Notes: generated by a model from the sequence alone, not told the origin. Positions 49,562 through 59,572 are shown, numbered from the stretch's first letter. The stretch: DNA of 64,000 nt from Natronococcus sp. AD-5 (GCF_030734285.1 NZ_CP132294.1:3286001-3350000); one strand, 5' to 3'. Numbers and translations are program-made.

Positions 49562-51148
49562 CTACGCCTGCCCGTTCAGCGTGATGAAGTCGATGCCGAT
49601 GATCCGCTCGTCCTCGTTGAGTTCTCGTCTCGCCGCGTCGGGGATCTCGCTGTCGACGTTGTAGACCGTCAGCGCCTCGCCGCCGATCGTCTCGCGGGCG
49701 TTGAACATCCCGGCGATGTTGACGCCGTGTTTGCCCATCACGGTTCCGATGAGGCCGATGACGCCCGGCTCGTCGGTGTTGCGCGTGACGACCATCTTCC
49801 CGTGCGGGATGGCGTCGACGCGGTAGCCGTCCACGCGGACGATCCGCGGATCGTCGCCCGCGAAGAGCGTCCCGTCGACCGAGACCTCGTCGTCGCCGTT
49901 GCTGACGGTCACGGAGATCAGGCTCTGGAAGTCCGCGGCCTGGCGGGTCTTCGATTCGGTGACCTCGACGCCGCGGTCCTCGGCGATCTGCGGCGCGTTG
50001 ACCGCGTTGACCTGCCACTCGAGCGGCTCGAAGACGCCTTTCAGCGCCGAGGCGGTGATGAACTCGACGTCCTCGTCGGCGATCTCGCCCTCGTAGGTGA
50101 CCTCGACGCTCTCGATGCGGCCGTCGAGCAACTGCGCGGCCACCTTGCCGCCGGTCTCGGCGATCTCGATGTACGGCTCGACGCGGGGGAACGCGCTCTC
50201 GTCGATCGACGGCGCGTTGAGCGCGTTCGCGACGGGCTCGCTTGAAAGGGCCGCGTTGATCTGTTCGGCCGTCGAGACCGCGACGTTCTCCTGGGCGGCC
50301 TCCGTCGAGGCGCCGAGGTGGGGCGTGACGATGACGTCGTCGTGTTCCAGCAGCGGCGAATCGCCGGCGAGGGGCTCCTCCCCGAAGACGTCCAGCGCGG
50401 CGCCGGCGAGTGTACCGTCCTCGACTTTCGCCGCGAGCGCGTCCTCGTCGACGACGCCGCCGCGGGCGCAGTTGATCAGGTAGCCGTCGCCGAGCGTTTC
50501 CAGTTCCGCCTCGGCGATGAGGCCCGCCGTCTCGGGGGTCAGCGGCGTGTGAACGGTGAGGAAGTCGGCTCGCTCGAGACACTCCTCGAACTCGACGAGT
50601 TCGGCGCCGATGCGGTCGGCGCGCTCCTGGGAGATGTAGGGGTCGTAGGCGGCGATGTCCATCCCGAGCGAGTCGAGCTTCTTGGCGACCTCCTGGCCGA
50701 CGCGGCCGAGGCCGACGACGCCCAGCGTCTTGCTGTCGAGTTCGGCCCCGAGGTAGTCGCTCTTGGCCCACTCACCGTTCTTCAGGCGGATGTGCGCCTG
50801 CGGGATCGATCGGGCGACCGCGAACGTCATCGCGACGGTGTGTTCGGCCGCCGCGCGAACGTTGCCCTCGGGCGCGTTGGCGACGATGACGCCGTGGTCC
50901 GTCGCGGCCTCGATGTCGATGTTGTCGACGCCGATTCCGGCCCGACCGACGATGACGAGTTCCTCTGCGGTCTCGAGGACCTCCTCGCTGACGTCGGTTC
51001 CCGAACGAACGATCAGCCCGTGGGCGTCCGATACAGCCTCGAGGAGATCGGTTCCCTCGAGTTCGTACCCCGTCTTCACGTCGTGGCCGGCGTCTCTGAG
51101 AACGTCCAGACCCGCGTCCGCGATCGGGTCCGTAACGAGCACCTTCAT
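49562..51148 (-). CDS. serA: D-3-phosphoglycerate dehydrogenase
   Basis: SerA makes 3-phosphohydroxypyruvate, the first step of serine synthesis. The 528-residue long form has the substrate domain, the NAD fold with GVVGLGRVGQEVAKKLDSLG (about 143-162), catalytic R in LINCARGGVVDEDALA and H in EHDDVIVTPHLGASTEAAQE, then the allosteric substrate-binding domain and a C-terminal ACT domain (RNTDEPGVIGLIGTVMGKHG) that probably binds serine. serB is 3.3 kb away in the opposite orientation. Confidence 0.95.
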   Translation of the reverse strand: MKVLVTDPIADAGLDVLRDAGHDVKTGYELEGTDLLEAVSDAHGLIVRSGTDVSEEVLETAEELVIVGRAGIGVDNIDIEAATDHGVIVANAPEGNVRAAAEHTVAMTFAVARSIPQAHIRLKNGEWAKSDYLGAELDSKTLGVVGLGRVGQEVAKKLDSLGMDIAAYDPYISQERADRIGAELVEFEECLERADFLTVHTPLTPETAGLIAEAELETLGDGYLINCARGGVVDEDALAAKVEDGTLAGAALDVFGEEPLAGDSPLLEHDDVIVTPHLGASTEAAQENVAVSTAEQINAALSSEPVANALNAPSIDESAFPRVEPYIEIAETGGKVAAQLLDGRIESVEVTYEGEIADEDVEFITASALKGVFEPLEWQVNAVNAPQIAEDRGVEVTESKTRQAADFQSLISVTVSNGDDEVSVDGTLFAGDDPRIVRVDGYRVDAIPHGKMVVTRNTDEPGVIGLIGTVMGKHGVNIAGMFNARETIGGEALTVYNVDSEIPDAARRELNEDERIIGIDFITLNGQA

Positions 51149-51309
51149 GCGCGAGACACTGGTTCGGAACGGGTAAACCCTTCCGTTGTCGACAAGTGTA
51201 GCAAAACCGACCCCTCGGTCCCGAAACCCGCACCGAGCGCGGTCGTGGTTGCGCTACGGCCCTCGAACGTCTCGGGTACTCTCGACCGGCGGGTCCAATA
51301 CGTCGACGG

Positions 51310-52206
51310 TCAGACCGTGATCAACACGGCGCCGACGACCACCAGCGCCGCCCCCGCGACCACGCCCTTCGTCACCCGCTCTACGTCCCGCAGGAGCACC
51401 GCGGCGAACAGCAGCGTAAAGAGCGGCGCGGTCGCGACCAGCGGATCGACGATGGCGATGCGACCCCCCTCGAGGCCGAGCGCGGCCATCAGCGAGAGCA
51501 TCGCGATCGTCGTCAGCAGTCCGCTCCCGGTGAAGTAGAGGTAGGTTTCCCGCGGGCGAGAGAGCACGGCGGTGCCCTTGACCGCGAGCGCGTACGCGAC
51601 GAGCGCGATCATCCCCGCCGTTTCGTTGATCGCGACGGCCTCGAGCGCCGAGATGGGCGTCTCGAGCATGCCGTAGCGGCGGCTGACGTTCGCGACCGCG
51701 AACGTGGCCGCGGCCGCGATCGGCCACAGCAGGTCGCGCGGGCGCCACCCCCCGAGGTCGCCGCCCTTCGAGAGCGTCAGGATCGAGACGCCGCCGACGA
51801 GGATCACGATCCCGATCCCCGTGATCGGTCCCAGCGGTTCGCCCAGAAACGCGAGCGCGATCAGCGTCGCGAACAGCGGCCGCGTGCTGAGGATCGTGCT
51901 GTTGAGGCTCGCGCCGACCCTGTCGACGCCGACGAAGATCGTGATGCGACCGAGGGCGGTGCCGATCACGCCCGCGAAGACGAAGACGGCGAGGGTCTCG
52001 GGCGTCAGTCCCGAGAACGCCGCCCGGCCGTAGAGGACGGCGATCGCGAGCCAGTAGATCGCCGAGTCGACGACCACGACGACGAGCGACGCCTGGACGG
52101 AGCCGCCGCCGGCGGCCATCCCTCGCTTGTCGAAGATCGGCGTAAACCCCCAGAGGATCGCCGGGATCAGCGCGAGCGCGAGGACCTCGAGCGTCGCGCC
52201 GGTCAT
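51310..52206 (-). CDS. EamA/DMT-family transporter
   Basis: The 298-residue protein has ten membrane helices in two EamA repeats: LALIPAILWGFTPIFDKRGM starts the first, and RDLLWPIAAAATFAVANVSR the second. It should export small metabolites such as amino acids, purines or drugs. The ATG at 52206 (MTGATLEVLAL) gives the full first helix; a longer in-frame reading upstream adds no family sequence. It is divergent from the MscS gene across 163 bases. A second EamA protein lies at 60654. Confidence 0.85.
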   Translation of the reverse strand: MTGATLEVLALALIPAILWGFTPIFDKRGMAAGGGSVQASLVVVVVDSAIYWLAIAVLYGRAAFSGLTPETLAVFVFAGVIGTALGRITIFVGVDRVGASLNSTILSTRPLFATLIALAFLGEPLGPITGIGIVILVGGVSILTLSKGGDLGGWRPRDLLWPIAAAATFAVANVSRRYGMLETPISALEAVAINETAGMIALVAYALAVKGTAVLSRPRETYLYFTGSGLLTTIAMLSLMAALGLEGGRIAIVDPLVATAPLFTLLFAAVLLRDVERVTKGVVAGAALVVVGAVLITV

Positions 52207-52369
52207 CGATCTCGAACCTCCGGTTCGTCGGCGGCCATCGGTGGCAATCGGTGAAGAAGATGGATCACCGTTGCGATATCGGCGATCGACTCGAGCGGGG
52301 CCCGATAAAATGCGTCGATCTGAACAGCCGACGGTATATGCCGCGTTATCGACGAGGGACACCTCGTCG

Positions 52370-53524
52370 ATGTCCCTCCAGACGCTTCCAGCGCTCTCCC
52401 CGCGGACCGTCGTCGGTCGGCCGGCGCTCTCGACGGCGCTCCTCGAGTGGCAGTGGCTGTTGCTCTCGCTCATCATCGCGGGCTCGTATCTGCTGGCCCG
52501 AGTCGTCCACTGGCTCGGTCGCCGGTATCTCGGTCGCTCCGCCGCGGTCGAGCGCGCCTCGTTCGGCCGGGCGACGTTCGAAGAGGTGTACACGCCGCTG
52601 TCGATCACGATCGTCTTGCTCGGAACCTCCCTCGGTCTGCAGGCGTTCGGCGTCGTCGAGTCCGAATCGCTGCTCGGTAACGCGGTCGTAACGGCGCTGA
52701 CGGTGCTGTGGGCCCGCGCGTCGATCAGGATCGGAAGCCGCTGGCTCGAGGTCGCCAACGACCGCGAGCAGAGCTACGAGTTCGCGCCGATCTTCCAGAA
52801 CTTCTGGACGATCGCCGTCGTCGCCGTCGCGGCGCTGGTCGTGGTCTCGATCTGGGACCTGCGGGTGACGCCGTTTCTCGCCTCCGCCGGCGTACTCGGG
52901 ATCGTCGTCGGCTTCGCCGCCCAGGACGCGATCGGCAACCTGATCGGCGGCGTCGCGCTCTACTTCGACAACACGTACAAGCCGGGGGACGTCATCCTGC
53001 TCGAAGCGGAGATGCGCGGCACGGTCGTCGACATCGGCATCCGCTCGACGACGGTGCTCACGCCAGAGAACACGATGGTGACGGTGCCGAACGCGGTGTT
53101 GAACTCGACGCAGGTCGTCAACCAGACGGCCCCGCGACGGTACATCCGGATCGACGTGCCGCTGTCGGCCGCCTACGGGACGGACTACGAGACGGTCGAG
53201 GAAATCGCCCTCGAGGTCTGTGAAGACGCCCCGATGATCCGCGACACGCCCGGGCCGCGCCTGCTGTTCGGCGAGTTCGGCGACTCCGCGCTCGTCTTCG
53301 AGTTGCAGGCGTACATCACCCACCCGCTGACCGATAAGCGCGCCGTCGACCAGCTCAACCGCCGCATCTACGACCGCTTCGCGGCGGAAGGGATCACGAT
53401 CCCGTTCCCGCAGCGCGAACTCTCCTTTCGCGAGGACAGCGGGGAATCGGGACGCCGACTCGACTTCCGCGAGCGGGACGGCGCCGCGAAGTCGCCGAGC
53501 GGCGGCGCGAAAACCGACGAGTGA
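52370..53524 (+). CDS. Small-conductance mechanosensitive channel (MscS family)
   Basis: The 384-residue channel has three or four N-terminal membrane helices, the pore helix LASAGVLGIVVGFAAQDAIG and the beta domain entry LIGGVALYFDNTYKPGDVIL, both strongly MscS-like. The alpha/beta C-terminal domain runs to about 345. It would open under hypo-osmotic shock and release solutes, important for halophiles. The start is ATG 52370 (MSLQTLPALS), with TATATG 30-35 bases upstream. Confidence 0.93.
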   Translation: MSLQTLPALSPRTVVGRPALSTALLEWQWLLLSLIIAGSYLLARVVHWLGRRYLGRSAAVERASFGRATFEEVYTPLSITIVLLGTSLGLQAFGVVESESLLGNAVVTALTVLWARASIRIGSRWLEVANDREQSYEFAPIFQNFWTIAVVAVAALVVVSIWDLRVTPFLASAGVLGIVVGFAAQDAIGNLIGGVALYFDNTYKPGDVILLEAEMRGTVVDIGIRSTTVLTPENTMVTVPNAVLNSTQVVNQTAPRRYIRIDVPLSAAYGTDYETVEEIALEVCEDAPMIRDTPGPRLLFGEFGDSALVFELQAYITHPLTDKRAVDQLNRRIYDRFAAEGITIPFPQRELSFREDSGESGRRLDFRERDGAAKSPSGGAKTDE

Positions 53525-53550
53525 GCCCGTCGGTTCGGCGGCGGAGACCC

Positions 53551-54270
53551 CTACGACGTCGTCTCTATCGGCGCGTACCGGAGCAGCCGCGGGACCGCGG
53601 CAATCGCAGCCCCGAGCGCGACGAACAGGGCCGCGGTGCTCCCCGTCGAGAGGAACAGCGATCCGTCGACGGCGACGGCGATAACGTTCGGGTCGGCTTC
53701 GGGCGCAAACTCCGGTTCTTCGGGTGCCCACGTCGAGAGGAGCGCGAGAACGGCGGAGAGGATGACGTAACTCGCGACCGCCGCTCCGAGCGCGATTCCG
53801 GCGTCTTTCGCCGTCTCGAGGCGGACGTAGCGGACGAGGAGACAGCCGGCGAGCGCGAAGGCGACGACCGGCAACAGCGCGGAAACGTGCGAGGCGAGCA
53901 GCCCGGTGGGCGCGTACGCACCCCGAATCGGCTCGCCATTCTCTTCGATCGTCGCGCCGTGACTACCGAGCATCGTCAGTCCGGCGATCACCCACCGGCT
54001 CGGTTCGTTCTCGGCTCGCGCGAACATCCCCGTCGCGAACATCGCCCCGACGAGCTGGTAGGTTACCGCAAAGACGAGTACGAACGTCCCCGCTCCCAGC
54101 AGCGACCCGGCTTTCCACGGCGCGATCGCGACGGTCGGTCGTCCGTCGCGGGTCGGTTCGGGCCGCTCGTCGCGCTCGTCGACGTCGGGTTCGCCGGTCC
54201 CCTCGGGGGCTCGCTCCTCGTCCTCGAGCGCCGGCCCCTTGTCGTACTCGAGTCGTCTCTCGCCTGACAT
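53551..54270 (-). CDS. Membrane protein of unknown function (239 aa)
   Basis: I do not recognise a named family with certainty. The N-terminal 45 residues are charged (MSGERRLEYDKGPALEDEER), followed by about five membrane helices: SLLGAGTFVLVFAVTYQLVG, LLPVVAFALAGCLLVRYV, GIALGAAVASYVILSAVLAL, then ALFVALGAAIAAVPRLL. A TATG-free loop between helices 1 and 2 holds ENEPSRWVIAGLTML. It resembles haloarchaeal membrane proteins once labelled transporters. The start is ATG 54270. It is divergent from serB and convergent with MscS. Confidence 0.6.
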   Translation of the reverse strand: MSGERRLEYDKGPALEDEERAPEGTGEPDVDERDERPEPTRDGRPTVAIAPWKAGSLLGAGTFVLVFAVTYQLVGAMFATGMFARAENEPSRWVIAGLTMLGSHGATIEENGEPIRGAYAPTGLLASHVSALLPVVAFALAGCLLVRYVRLETAKDAGIALGAAVASYVILSAVLALLSTWAPEEPEFAPEADPNVIAVAVDGSLFLSTGSTAALFVALGAAIAAVPRLLRYAPIETTS

Positions 54271-54384
54271 ACCGCGGGCATGGGAACGAATTGATAATAG
54301 CTTTCGGGTATTTCTCGACTCGAAACAGGTTCCGGTCCCGCGAACGAGGTGTCCCCGCCGCAAAACGAACGCGAACCTGAACTG

Positions 54385-54390
54385 GTTTAT
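54385..54390 (+). promoter_or_regulatory. TATA box for serB
   Basis: GTTTAT lies 25-30 bases before the ATG at 54415, the leaderless spacing. Confidence 0.5.
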
Positions 54391-54414
54391 CCGGGGCCGC
54401 ACAACGGGCGGGCG

Positions 54415-55059
54415 ATGACAGTCGTTGCGTTCGACTTCGACGGAACGCTTTCGGACTCCGAGATGACCGTCTTGCTCGGCAGACGCTGCGGTGTCGCCGA
54501 CGAGATGGCCGACATCACGGAACGCTCGATGAACGACGAAATCGACTACGCCGAGAGTCTACGGAAACGGGCGGCGCTGCTCGAGGGGCTCGACGAGGAA
54601 GACGTCGCGGCCGCCTACAGCGAGGTCGAGCTCCGGGAGGGTGCCGCCTCGCTCATCGAGGCGCTGAACGACGCCGGCGTCACGACCGCTATCCTAACCG
54701 GCGGATTCGAGCGCGGCGTCGAAGCGGCGCTCAAGCGCGAGCAAGTCACCGTCGATCACGTCGTCTCGAACCGGCTGCCGATGGTCGACGGTCGACTCAC
54801 CGGCGAGGTCGAGGGGACCCTGATCGAGGGGACCAAAGACACCGCGCTCGAGGATCTTGCAACGCTCGTCGGCGTCGAGATGGAGGAGACTATCGCCATC
54901 GGCGACGGTGCGAACGACCTGCCGATGCTCCGGGTCGCCGGCCTCTCGATCGGATTCGACCCGAAGCCCGCGGTCGAACCGCACTGTGAAGTCGTCGTTA
55001 CTTCGATGGCCGGCGCGCGCGATACGTTGCTGGCCGAGGGCGTCCTCGACCGGACGTGA
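54415..55059 (+). CDS. serB: Phosphoserine phosphatase (HAD-IB)
   Basis: SerB hydrolyses phosphoserine to serine, the last step of the pathway begun by SerA. The 214-residue protein has HAD motif I VVAFDFDGTLSDSEMT (Asp nucleophile at residue 7, acid at 9), motif II TTAILTGGFERGVEA and motif IV IAIGDGANDLPMLRVAGLSI. The cap helix region is ELREGAASLIEAL. HAD-IB members vary in substrate, but size and motif order match SerB well. It has its own TATA box. A hairpin-forming palindrome follows its stop. Confidence 0.88.
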   Translation: MTVVAFDFDGTLSDSEMTVLLGRRCGVADEMADITERSMNDEIDYAESLRKRAALLEGLDEEDVAAAYSEVELREGAASLIEALNDAGVTTAILTGGFERGVEAALKREQVTVDHVVSNRLPMVDGRLTGEVEGTLIEGTKDTALEDLATLVGVEMEETIAIGDGANDLPMLRVAGLSIGFDPKPAVEPHCEVVVTSMAGARDTLLAEGVLDRT

Positions 55060-55074
55060 TCGCCAGCAGTACGA

Positions 55075-55095
55075 TTTCCTGAATTTCAGGGGAAA
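55075..55095. repeat. Palindrome after serB (possible terminator or operator)
   Basis: CCTGAA/TTCAGG (55078-55083 and 55085-55090) with outer TTT/AAA arms forms a hairpin just after the serB stop and about 25 bases before the TATA box of the next gene. It resembles the inverted repeat inside ahcY at 30990-31010. Confidence 0.4.
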
Positions 55096-55119
55096 CGGCT
55101 CGTTTCCGCACCAAGAGAC

Positions 55120-55126
55120 TTATTTA
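55120..55126 (+). promoter_or_regulatory. TATA box for the 55151 membrane gene
   Basis: TTATTTA lies 25-31 bases before the ATG at 55151, favouring that ATG over GTG 55142 as start. Confidence 0.5.
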
Positions 55127-55150
55127 CTCTGGACCGAGTAAGTGATTTTG

Positions 55151-55528
55151 ATGATGTGGCAAGACTTCGTGTTCATGGCAGGAAGCTCCCTCTCGATCGT
55201 GTTCCTCGCGCCGACGCTCCGGGACGCGAGCGCCCGCGTTCCGCTCGGGACGAGCCTCCCGTCGATGGGGATCGGGATGGTGTACGGCTTCACGTTCTTC
55301 ACGCTCGGAATGACCTTCTCCGCGCTCGGCGCCCTCTCCGCGGGAACGATGTGGGCGCTGATCGCGACGCTCCGATCGCCGCAAAGTCCGTTTCGGCACC
55401 TCTCCAGGACGGTCAGTTTCTCGCTGCTCGCGCGGGACGTGCGCCGCTGGATCGACCGCCGACGCGGAAACCACCGGTTCGCCGACCAGTACGTCGCGGC
55501 CGATCGCGCCGGCGAACAGACGGCCTAA
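55151..55528 (+). CDS. Small membrane protein (125 aa)
   Basis: This protein has two membrane helices, roughly residues 7-25 (AGSSLSIVFLAPTL) and 37-65 (GIGMVYGFTFFTLGMTFSAL), followed by a positively charged cytoplasmic tail with HLSRTVSFSLLARDVRRWID. I do not recognise a family; similar short proteins are frequent in haloarchaea. The start is chosen from a TATA box 25-31 bases upstream. It converges on metX. Confidence 0.6.
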   Translation: MMWQDFVFMAGSSLSIVFLAPTLRDASARVPLGTSLPSMGIGMVYGFTFFTLGMTFSALGALSAGTMWALIATLRSPQSPFRHLSRTVSFSLLARDVRRWIDRRRGNHRFADQYVAADRAGEQTA

Positions 55529-55591
55529 TTACCGCCGAGTAAGCGGCTCTTTCTCCCGAAAACTCGACGTTGACGAAATCGACAGCGACCG

Positions 55592-56797
55592 TTACCTCGA
55601 GAAGAGGCTCGTGTGAACCGGCGCGAACGATTCGTCCTCGTCGGAGTCCGGTTCGGTGTCGGAGATCATCCGGCCCTCGAGTCCCGTCGAGAGCAATTCC
55701 GACAGCGGCGGGCCGACCTTCTCCGGTTCCACGAGGAACGCGTCGTGGCCGTGGTCCGACTCGACGACGTGGTGCGCGACGTCGACGCCGGCCGCGCGGC
55801 CGGCCTCGGCGACCGCCTCGGCCTGCTCGACGGTGAAGTGCCAGTCGCCGGTGAACGAGAGCAAGAGGAGTTCGCCCTCGAACGCCGCCAGCGCGTCGGC
55901 GTCGGATTCGTACCCCGCCGAGAGGTCGAAGTCGTCCATCGCCCGGGTCAGGTAGAGGTAGCTGTTCGCGTCGAAGCGGTCGGTGAACTTCTCGGCCTGG
56001 TAGTCGAGGTAGGACTCGACCTCGCGGTACGGGAAGAAGGCGCCTGCGGGGTCCGGCGGCCCCTCGCGAACCGTCTCGCGGCCGGCCGAGCGGCGGCCGA
56101 ACTTCCGGGCCATCGAGGCCTTCGAGAGGTACATGACGTGGCCGATCTGGCGGGCTCGAGCGAGTCCGTCCTCCGGCTCCGGCCCCCCGTAGTAGTGGCC
56201 GCCGTTCCAGTTGGGATCGCTCGTGATCGCCCGGCGGGCGATCGTATCGAGCGCGAGACACTGGGCGTCGAGCCGGGCCGCGGTCGCGACCCCCGCGGCC
56301 CGCTCGACGTCGTCGGGATAGCGCCGCAGCCAGTCCAGGACGTTCATCCCGCCGACGCTGCCGCCGACGACTGTGCGGAGCCGACCGACGCCGAGCGCGT
56401 CGAGCAGCCGCCGCTGGGCGCGCGTCCAGTCGCCGATCGTGACCGGCGGGAACTCCGCGCCGTAGGGTTCGCCGGTCTCCGGATTCGTGCTCGAGGGGCC
56501 CGTCGTTCCGTAGCACGAGCCCGGCACGTTCGCGCAGACGACGTAGTACTCGGTGGTGTCGATCGCCTTTCCGGGACCGACGACGTCGCCCCACCAGGCT
56601 CGCGCCTGGCCGGCGGTCTCGCTCCCCGCGTCGGGCCGGCGAGCGACGTGCGCGCTGCCGGTCAGGGCGTGACAGATCAGCACCGCGTTGTCGCCCGTGA
56701 ACTCGCCGTAGGTCTCGTAGGCGACCTCGAGGCTCGGGATCGACTCCCCGGACTCGAACTGGAACTCCCCGAGATCGACCGTCTCCTTCGTCGTCAC
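55592..56797 (-). CDS. metX: Homoserine O-acetyltransferase
   Basis: MetX acetylates homoserine with acetyl-CoA, activating it for direct sulfhydrylation. The 401-residue alpha/beta-fold protein has the nucleophile elbow [20 protein letters not shown] (S147), preceded by [11 protein letters not shown] and [17 protein letters not shown], and the late acid and His in [15 protein letters not shown]. The length and motifs match MetX rather than a succinyl form, though acyl preference cannot be read from sequence. It begins three bases after metY on the same strand, an obvious operon. Confidence 0.92.
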   Translation of the reverse strand: MTTKETVDLGEFQFESGESIPSLEVAYETYGEFTGDNAVLICHALTGSAHVARRPDAGSETAGQARAWWGDVVGPGKAIDTTEYYVVCANVPGSCYGTTGPSSTNPETGEPYGAEFPPVTIGDWTRAQRRLLDALGVGRLRTVVGGSVGGMNVLDWLRRYPDDVERAAGVATAARLDAQCLALDTIARRAITSDPNWNGGHYYGGPEPEDGLARARQIGHVMYLSKASMARKFGRRSAGRETVREGPPDPAGAFFPYREVESYLDYQAEKFTDRFDANSYLYLTRAMDDFDLSAGYESDADALAAFEGELLLLSFTGDWHFTVEQAEAVAEAGRAAGVDVAHHVVESDHGHDAFLVEPEKVGPPLSELLSTGLEGRMISDTEPDSDEDESFAPVHTSLFSR

Positions 56798-56800
56798 GGC

Positions 56801-58171
56801 TTATCCCCCTCGACGCACGCGCGTAGCGGCGTCGATAGCGTGCTCGAGATCCGCGAGGATGTCCTCGGGATCCTCGATTCCGACGGACATCCGGACGAGA
56901 TCCGGCGTGACGCCCGCCTCCTCCTGTTCCTCTGGGGTGAGCTGGCCGTGGGTGGTGCTCGCGGGGTGGATCACCAGCGTCTTCGCGTCGCCGATGTTCG
57001 CGAGGAACTGGGCGACCTCGACGCTCTCGCAGAAGCGCTTGCCCGCCTCGTAGCCTGCGCGGGACGTCGTCCCGCGAGCGGACGGGTCCGACCCGTCAGC
57101 GCCCTCGAGACCGAACGCGATCATCCCGCCGTAGTCCGAGAGGTACCGGGAGGCGTTGTCGTGCGTGGGATGGGACTCGAGCCCCGGATGGGTAACCCAG
57201 GCGACGTCCTCGTGCTCGTCCAGGTACTCGGCGACGATCGCGGCGTTCTCGCAGTGCTTCTCGACGCGCAGCGGCAGGCTCTCGAGGCCCTGCAGGGTCT
57301 GCCAGGCGTCGAACGGCGACTGCTGGTTGCCCAGGCTCCGGAGCGAGCGGAACCGGACCGCCTCCGCGAACGGCGCCTCGGGGAAGTCCCGCGAGAAGTC
57401 GACGTCGTGGTAGGCGGGGTTCTGACCCGCGATCTCCTCGTAGCCGTGCTCGCCCCAGGGGAACGAGCCCCCGTCGACGAGGACGCCGCCGACCGTCGTG
57501 CCCGAGCCGTGGAGCCACTTGGTGGTCGACTCCCAGACGACGTCGGCGCCGTGCTCGAGCGGGCGACAGAGCGCCGGCGTCGCGAACGTGTTGTCGACGA
57601 CGAGGGGAACGCCGTTCTCGTGGGCGATCTCGGCGACCCGCTCGAAGTCGGGCGTGACGAGCGACGGGTTCCCGACGGTCTCGACGTGGACGAAGGCGGT
57701 GTCCTCGTCGATCGCCCGTTCGTACTCCTCGTACTCGAGCGTCGGGACGAATCGCGTCTCGATGTCCCGGCGGGAGGCCGTCTTCGCGAAGTAGGCCGTC
57801 GTCCCGCCGTAGGTGTCCGTCGAGCAGACCACGTTGTCCCCCGCCTCGGCGAGCACGAGGACGGCCGAGTCCAGCGCGGCCATCCCGCTCGCGGTCGCGA
57901 CCGCTCCGGCTCCGCCCTCGAGGGAAGCCAGACGGTCCTCGAGGGTCTCGACGGTCGGGTTAGAGATCCGCGAGTAGATGTAGCCCTCGCCCTCGAGCGC
58001 GTAGAGCTCCGCCGCGGTATCGGCGTCCTCGAAGACGTACGAGGTCGTCTGGTAGAGCGGCGGCGCCATCGCGCCCGTCTCCGGATCGGGGGACTGTCCG
58101 GCGTGGACGCTTCGCGTCCCGAATCGGCGATCGGACGGCTCGTCGCGCCCGTCGCTCGCGTCGTTGCTCAT
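56801..58171 (-). CDS. metY: O-acetylhomoserine sulfhydrylase
   Basis: MetY uses pyridoxal phosphate to combine O-acetylhomoserine with sulfide, giving homocysteine. The 456-residue protein has the family features: RFGTRSVHAGQSPDPETGAM, GYIYSRISNPTVETLEDRLA, and the PLP lysine in WESTTKWLHGSGTTVGGVLV (about 224). The C-terminal HPASTTHGQLTPEEQEEAGV is also typical. It precedes metX. Homocysteine made here is also the product of AhcY at 29744, so methionine and SAH cycles meet. Confidence 0.92.
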   Translation of the reverse strand: MSNDASDGRDEPSDRRFGTRSVHAGQSPDPETGAMAPPLYQTTSYVFEDADTAAELYALEGEGYIYSRISNPTVETLEDRLASLEGGAGAVATASGMAALDSAVLVLAEAGDNVVCSTDTYGGTTAYFAKTASRRDIETRFVPTLEYEEYERAIDEDTAFVHVETVGNPSLVTPDFERVAEIAHENGVPLVVDNTFATPALCRPLEHGADVVWESTTKWLHGSGTTVGGVLVDGGSFPWGEHGYEEIAGQNPAYHDVDFSRDFPEAPFAEAVRFRSLRSLGNQQSPFDAWQTLQGLESLPLRVEKHCENAAIVAEYLDEHEDVAWVTHPGLESHPTHDNASRYLSDYGGMIAFGLEGADGSDPSARGTTSRAGYEAGKRFCESVEVAQFLANIGDAKTLVIHPASTTHGQLTPEEQEEAGVTPDLVRMSVGIEDPEDILADLEHAIDAATRVRRGG

Positions 58172-58339
58172 GTTCAGTACGCATACTTCTCCACGTTCAT
58201 ATGCGTCTCAGTAACGGCAAAAACCGCAGCCGATCCGGCGGAGTTCACACGGTGGGATGAAGCGATAACGTACCGTTGGAAACGCCGGGAGCGCGTCCAG
58301 ACGGACGCCTTCATAGGCGCCGAGCGCGAATCGGGGTCC

Positions 58340-59572
58340 GTGCACTCGAGTGACCGCGACCGGGTCGTGCTCGCCGCCGTCGTCTTCGCCGTGCTGTTCT
58401 CGCAGGTGTTGCTCTACCCGGGCGTGGCCACGCTCGTCGGGACGCTGGGCGCGGACGCGACGAGTTCGACGTTCGCGGAGACCGCCCTCGACGCGAGCAT
58501 GTGGTTTCTCGTGAGCGAGTTCGCCGCCTACGTCGCTTTCGTCGGCGTCTGGGGGCTCGCGAGCGACGTGACGGGGCGGCGACAGCCCTTCGTCGTGGTC
58601 GGCGCGCTGGCCGGCGCGGCCGGCTACGGCGTCCTCGCCGTCGTACCCGCGATCGGATCGGTCCCGTTCGAGGGCGTGTTGCTCCTGCGCGTCGTCCAGG
58701 GGGCGATGACCATCGGCGCGTTCTCGCTGACGATGACCATGCTGATGGACCTCGAGGGCGGCCACGGCCGCAACATGGGCGCGGCCGGGATCGCCATCGG
58801 CCTCGGCGCCGCCCTGGGCGCGCCCGTTGGCGGGCAGCTGACGGAACTCGACCCGATCGCTCCGCTGGTGGTCGCCGCCGCCCTGCTGGTCTGCGTCGGC
58901 GCGCTCGTCTCGATCGCGCCGGATCGACCCCCGAGCGAGCGTCGGGGCGCTCGAGCGCTCGTCGACGGGATCAGTCGGCGGCCGTCCCTGACGATCCCGT
59001 ACGCGTTCGGGTTCGTCGATCGGCTGACGGCGGGCTTCTTCGCCCTCGTCGGGACGCTCTACTTTCAGGAGTCGTTCGGGCTCGGCCCGGGCGCGACCGG
59101 GCTCGTTCTCGCGTGTTTCTTCGCCCCGTTCGCGCTGTTGCAGTATCCGATGGGCGTGCTCTCGGATCGGATCGGCCGCACGATCCCCATCGTCGTCGGC
59201 TCGCTGTGTTACGGCGCCGGCATCCTCGCCGTCGGCGCCGCGCCGTCGGTCGGGGTCGTCGTCGCGACGATGCTCGTCGTCGGCGTGCTCGGCGCGCTGA
59301 TCGCGCCGGCGACGATGGCGCTCGTCACCGACCTCGCCCACGAGAGCGAGCGCGGGGTCGCGATGGCCGGGTTCAACCTCGCCGGCAGCCTCGGCTTCCT
59401 CGGGGGCTTTCTCGTCGGCGGCACCATCGCCGGCGGGTACGGTTACGATCGGGCCTTTCTCGTCGTCGGGGGCCTCGAGATCGCGATCGCGCTCGTCGCC
59501 GTGCCCGCGTTTCTGCGGCTGTCGATCGATCGAAACGAGCGATTTCGCACGAGCGATCACGGCGACGGATGA
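58340..59572 (+). CDS. MFS-family transporter
   Basis: The 410-residue protein has twelve membrane helices and MFS motifs, including the loop 2-3 region ASDVTGRRQPFVVVGALAGA and the second-half equivalent PMGVLSDRIGRTIPIVVGSL. Both carry the D-x-x-G-R pattern of drug or sugar exporters. The substrate is unknown. No ATG gives the first helix, so the likely start is GTG 58340 (then HSSDRDRVVLAAVVFAVLFS). A much longer open frame running in from 55613 is antisense to metX/metY and is not coding. Confidence 0.82.
   Translation: MHSSDRDRVVLAAVVFAVLFSQVLLYPGVATLVGTLGADATSSTFAETALDASMWFLVSEFAAYVAFVGVWGLASDVTGRRQPFVVVGALAGAAGYGVLAVVPAIGSVPFEGVLLLRVVQGAMTIGAFSLTMTMLMDLEGGHGRNMGAAGIAIGLGAALGAPVGGQLTELDPIAPLVVAAALLVCVGALVSIAPDRPPSERRGARALVDGISRRPSLTIPYAFGFVDRLTAGFFALVGTLYFQESFGLGPGATGLVLACFFAPFALLQYPMGVLSDRIGRTIPIVVGSLCYGAGILAVGAAPSVGVVVATMLVVGVLGALIAPATMALVTDLAHESERGVAMAGFNLAGSLGFLGGFLVGGTIAGGYGYDRAFLVVGGLEIAIALVAVPAFLRLSIDRNERFRTSDHGDG

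Noticed and set aside
55613-59572. Very long plus-strand open frame of 1,319 codons
   Set aside because: Its first 900 codons are antisense to metX and metY, whose motifs are unmistakable; only the last 410 codons are a real MFS transporter.
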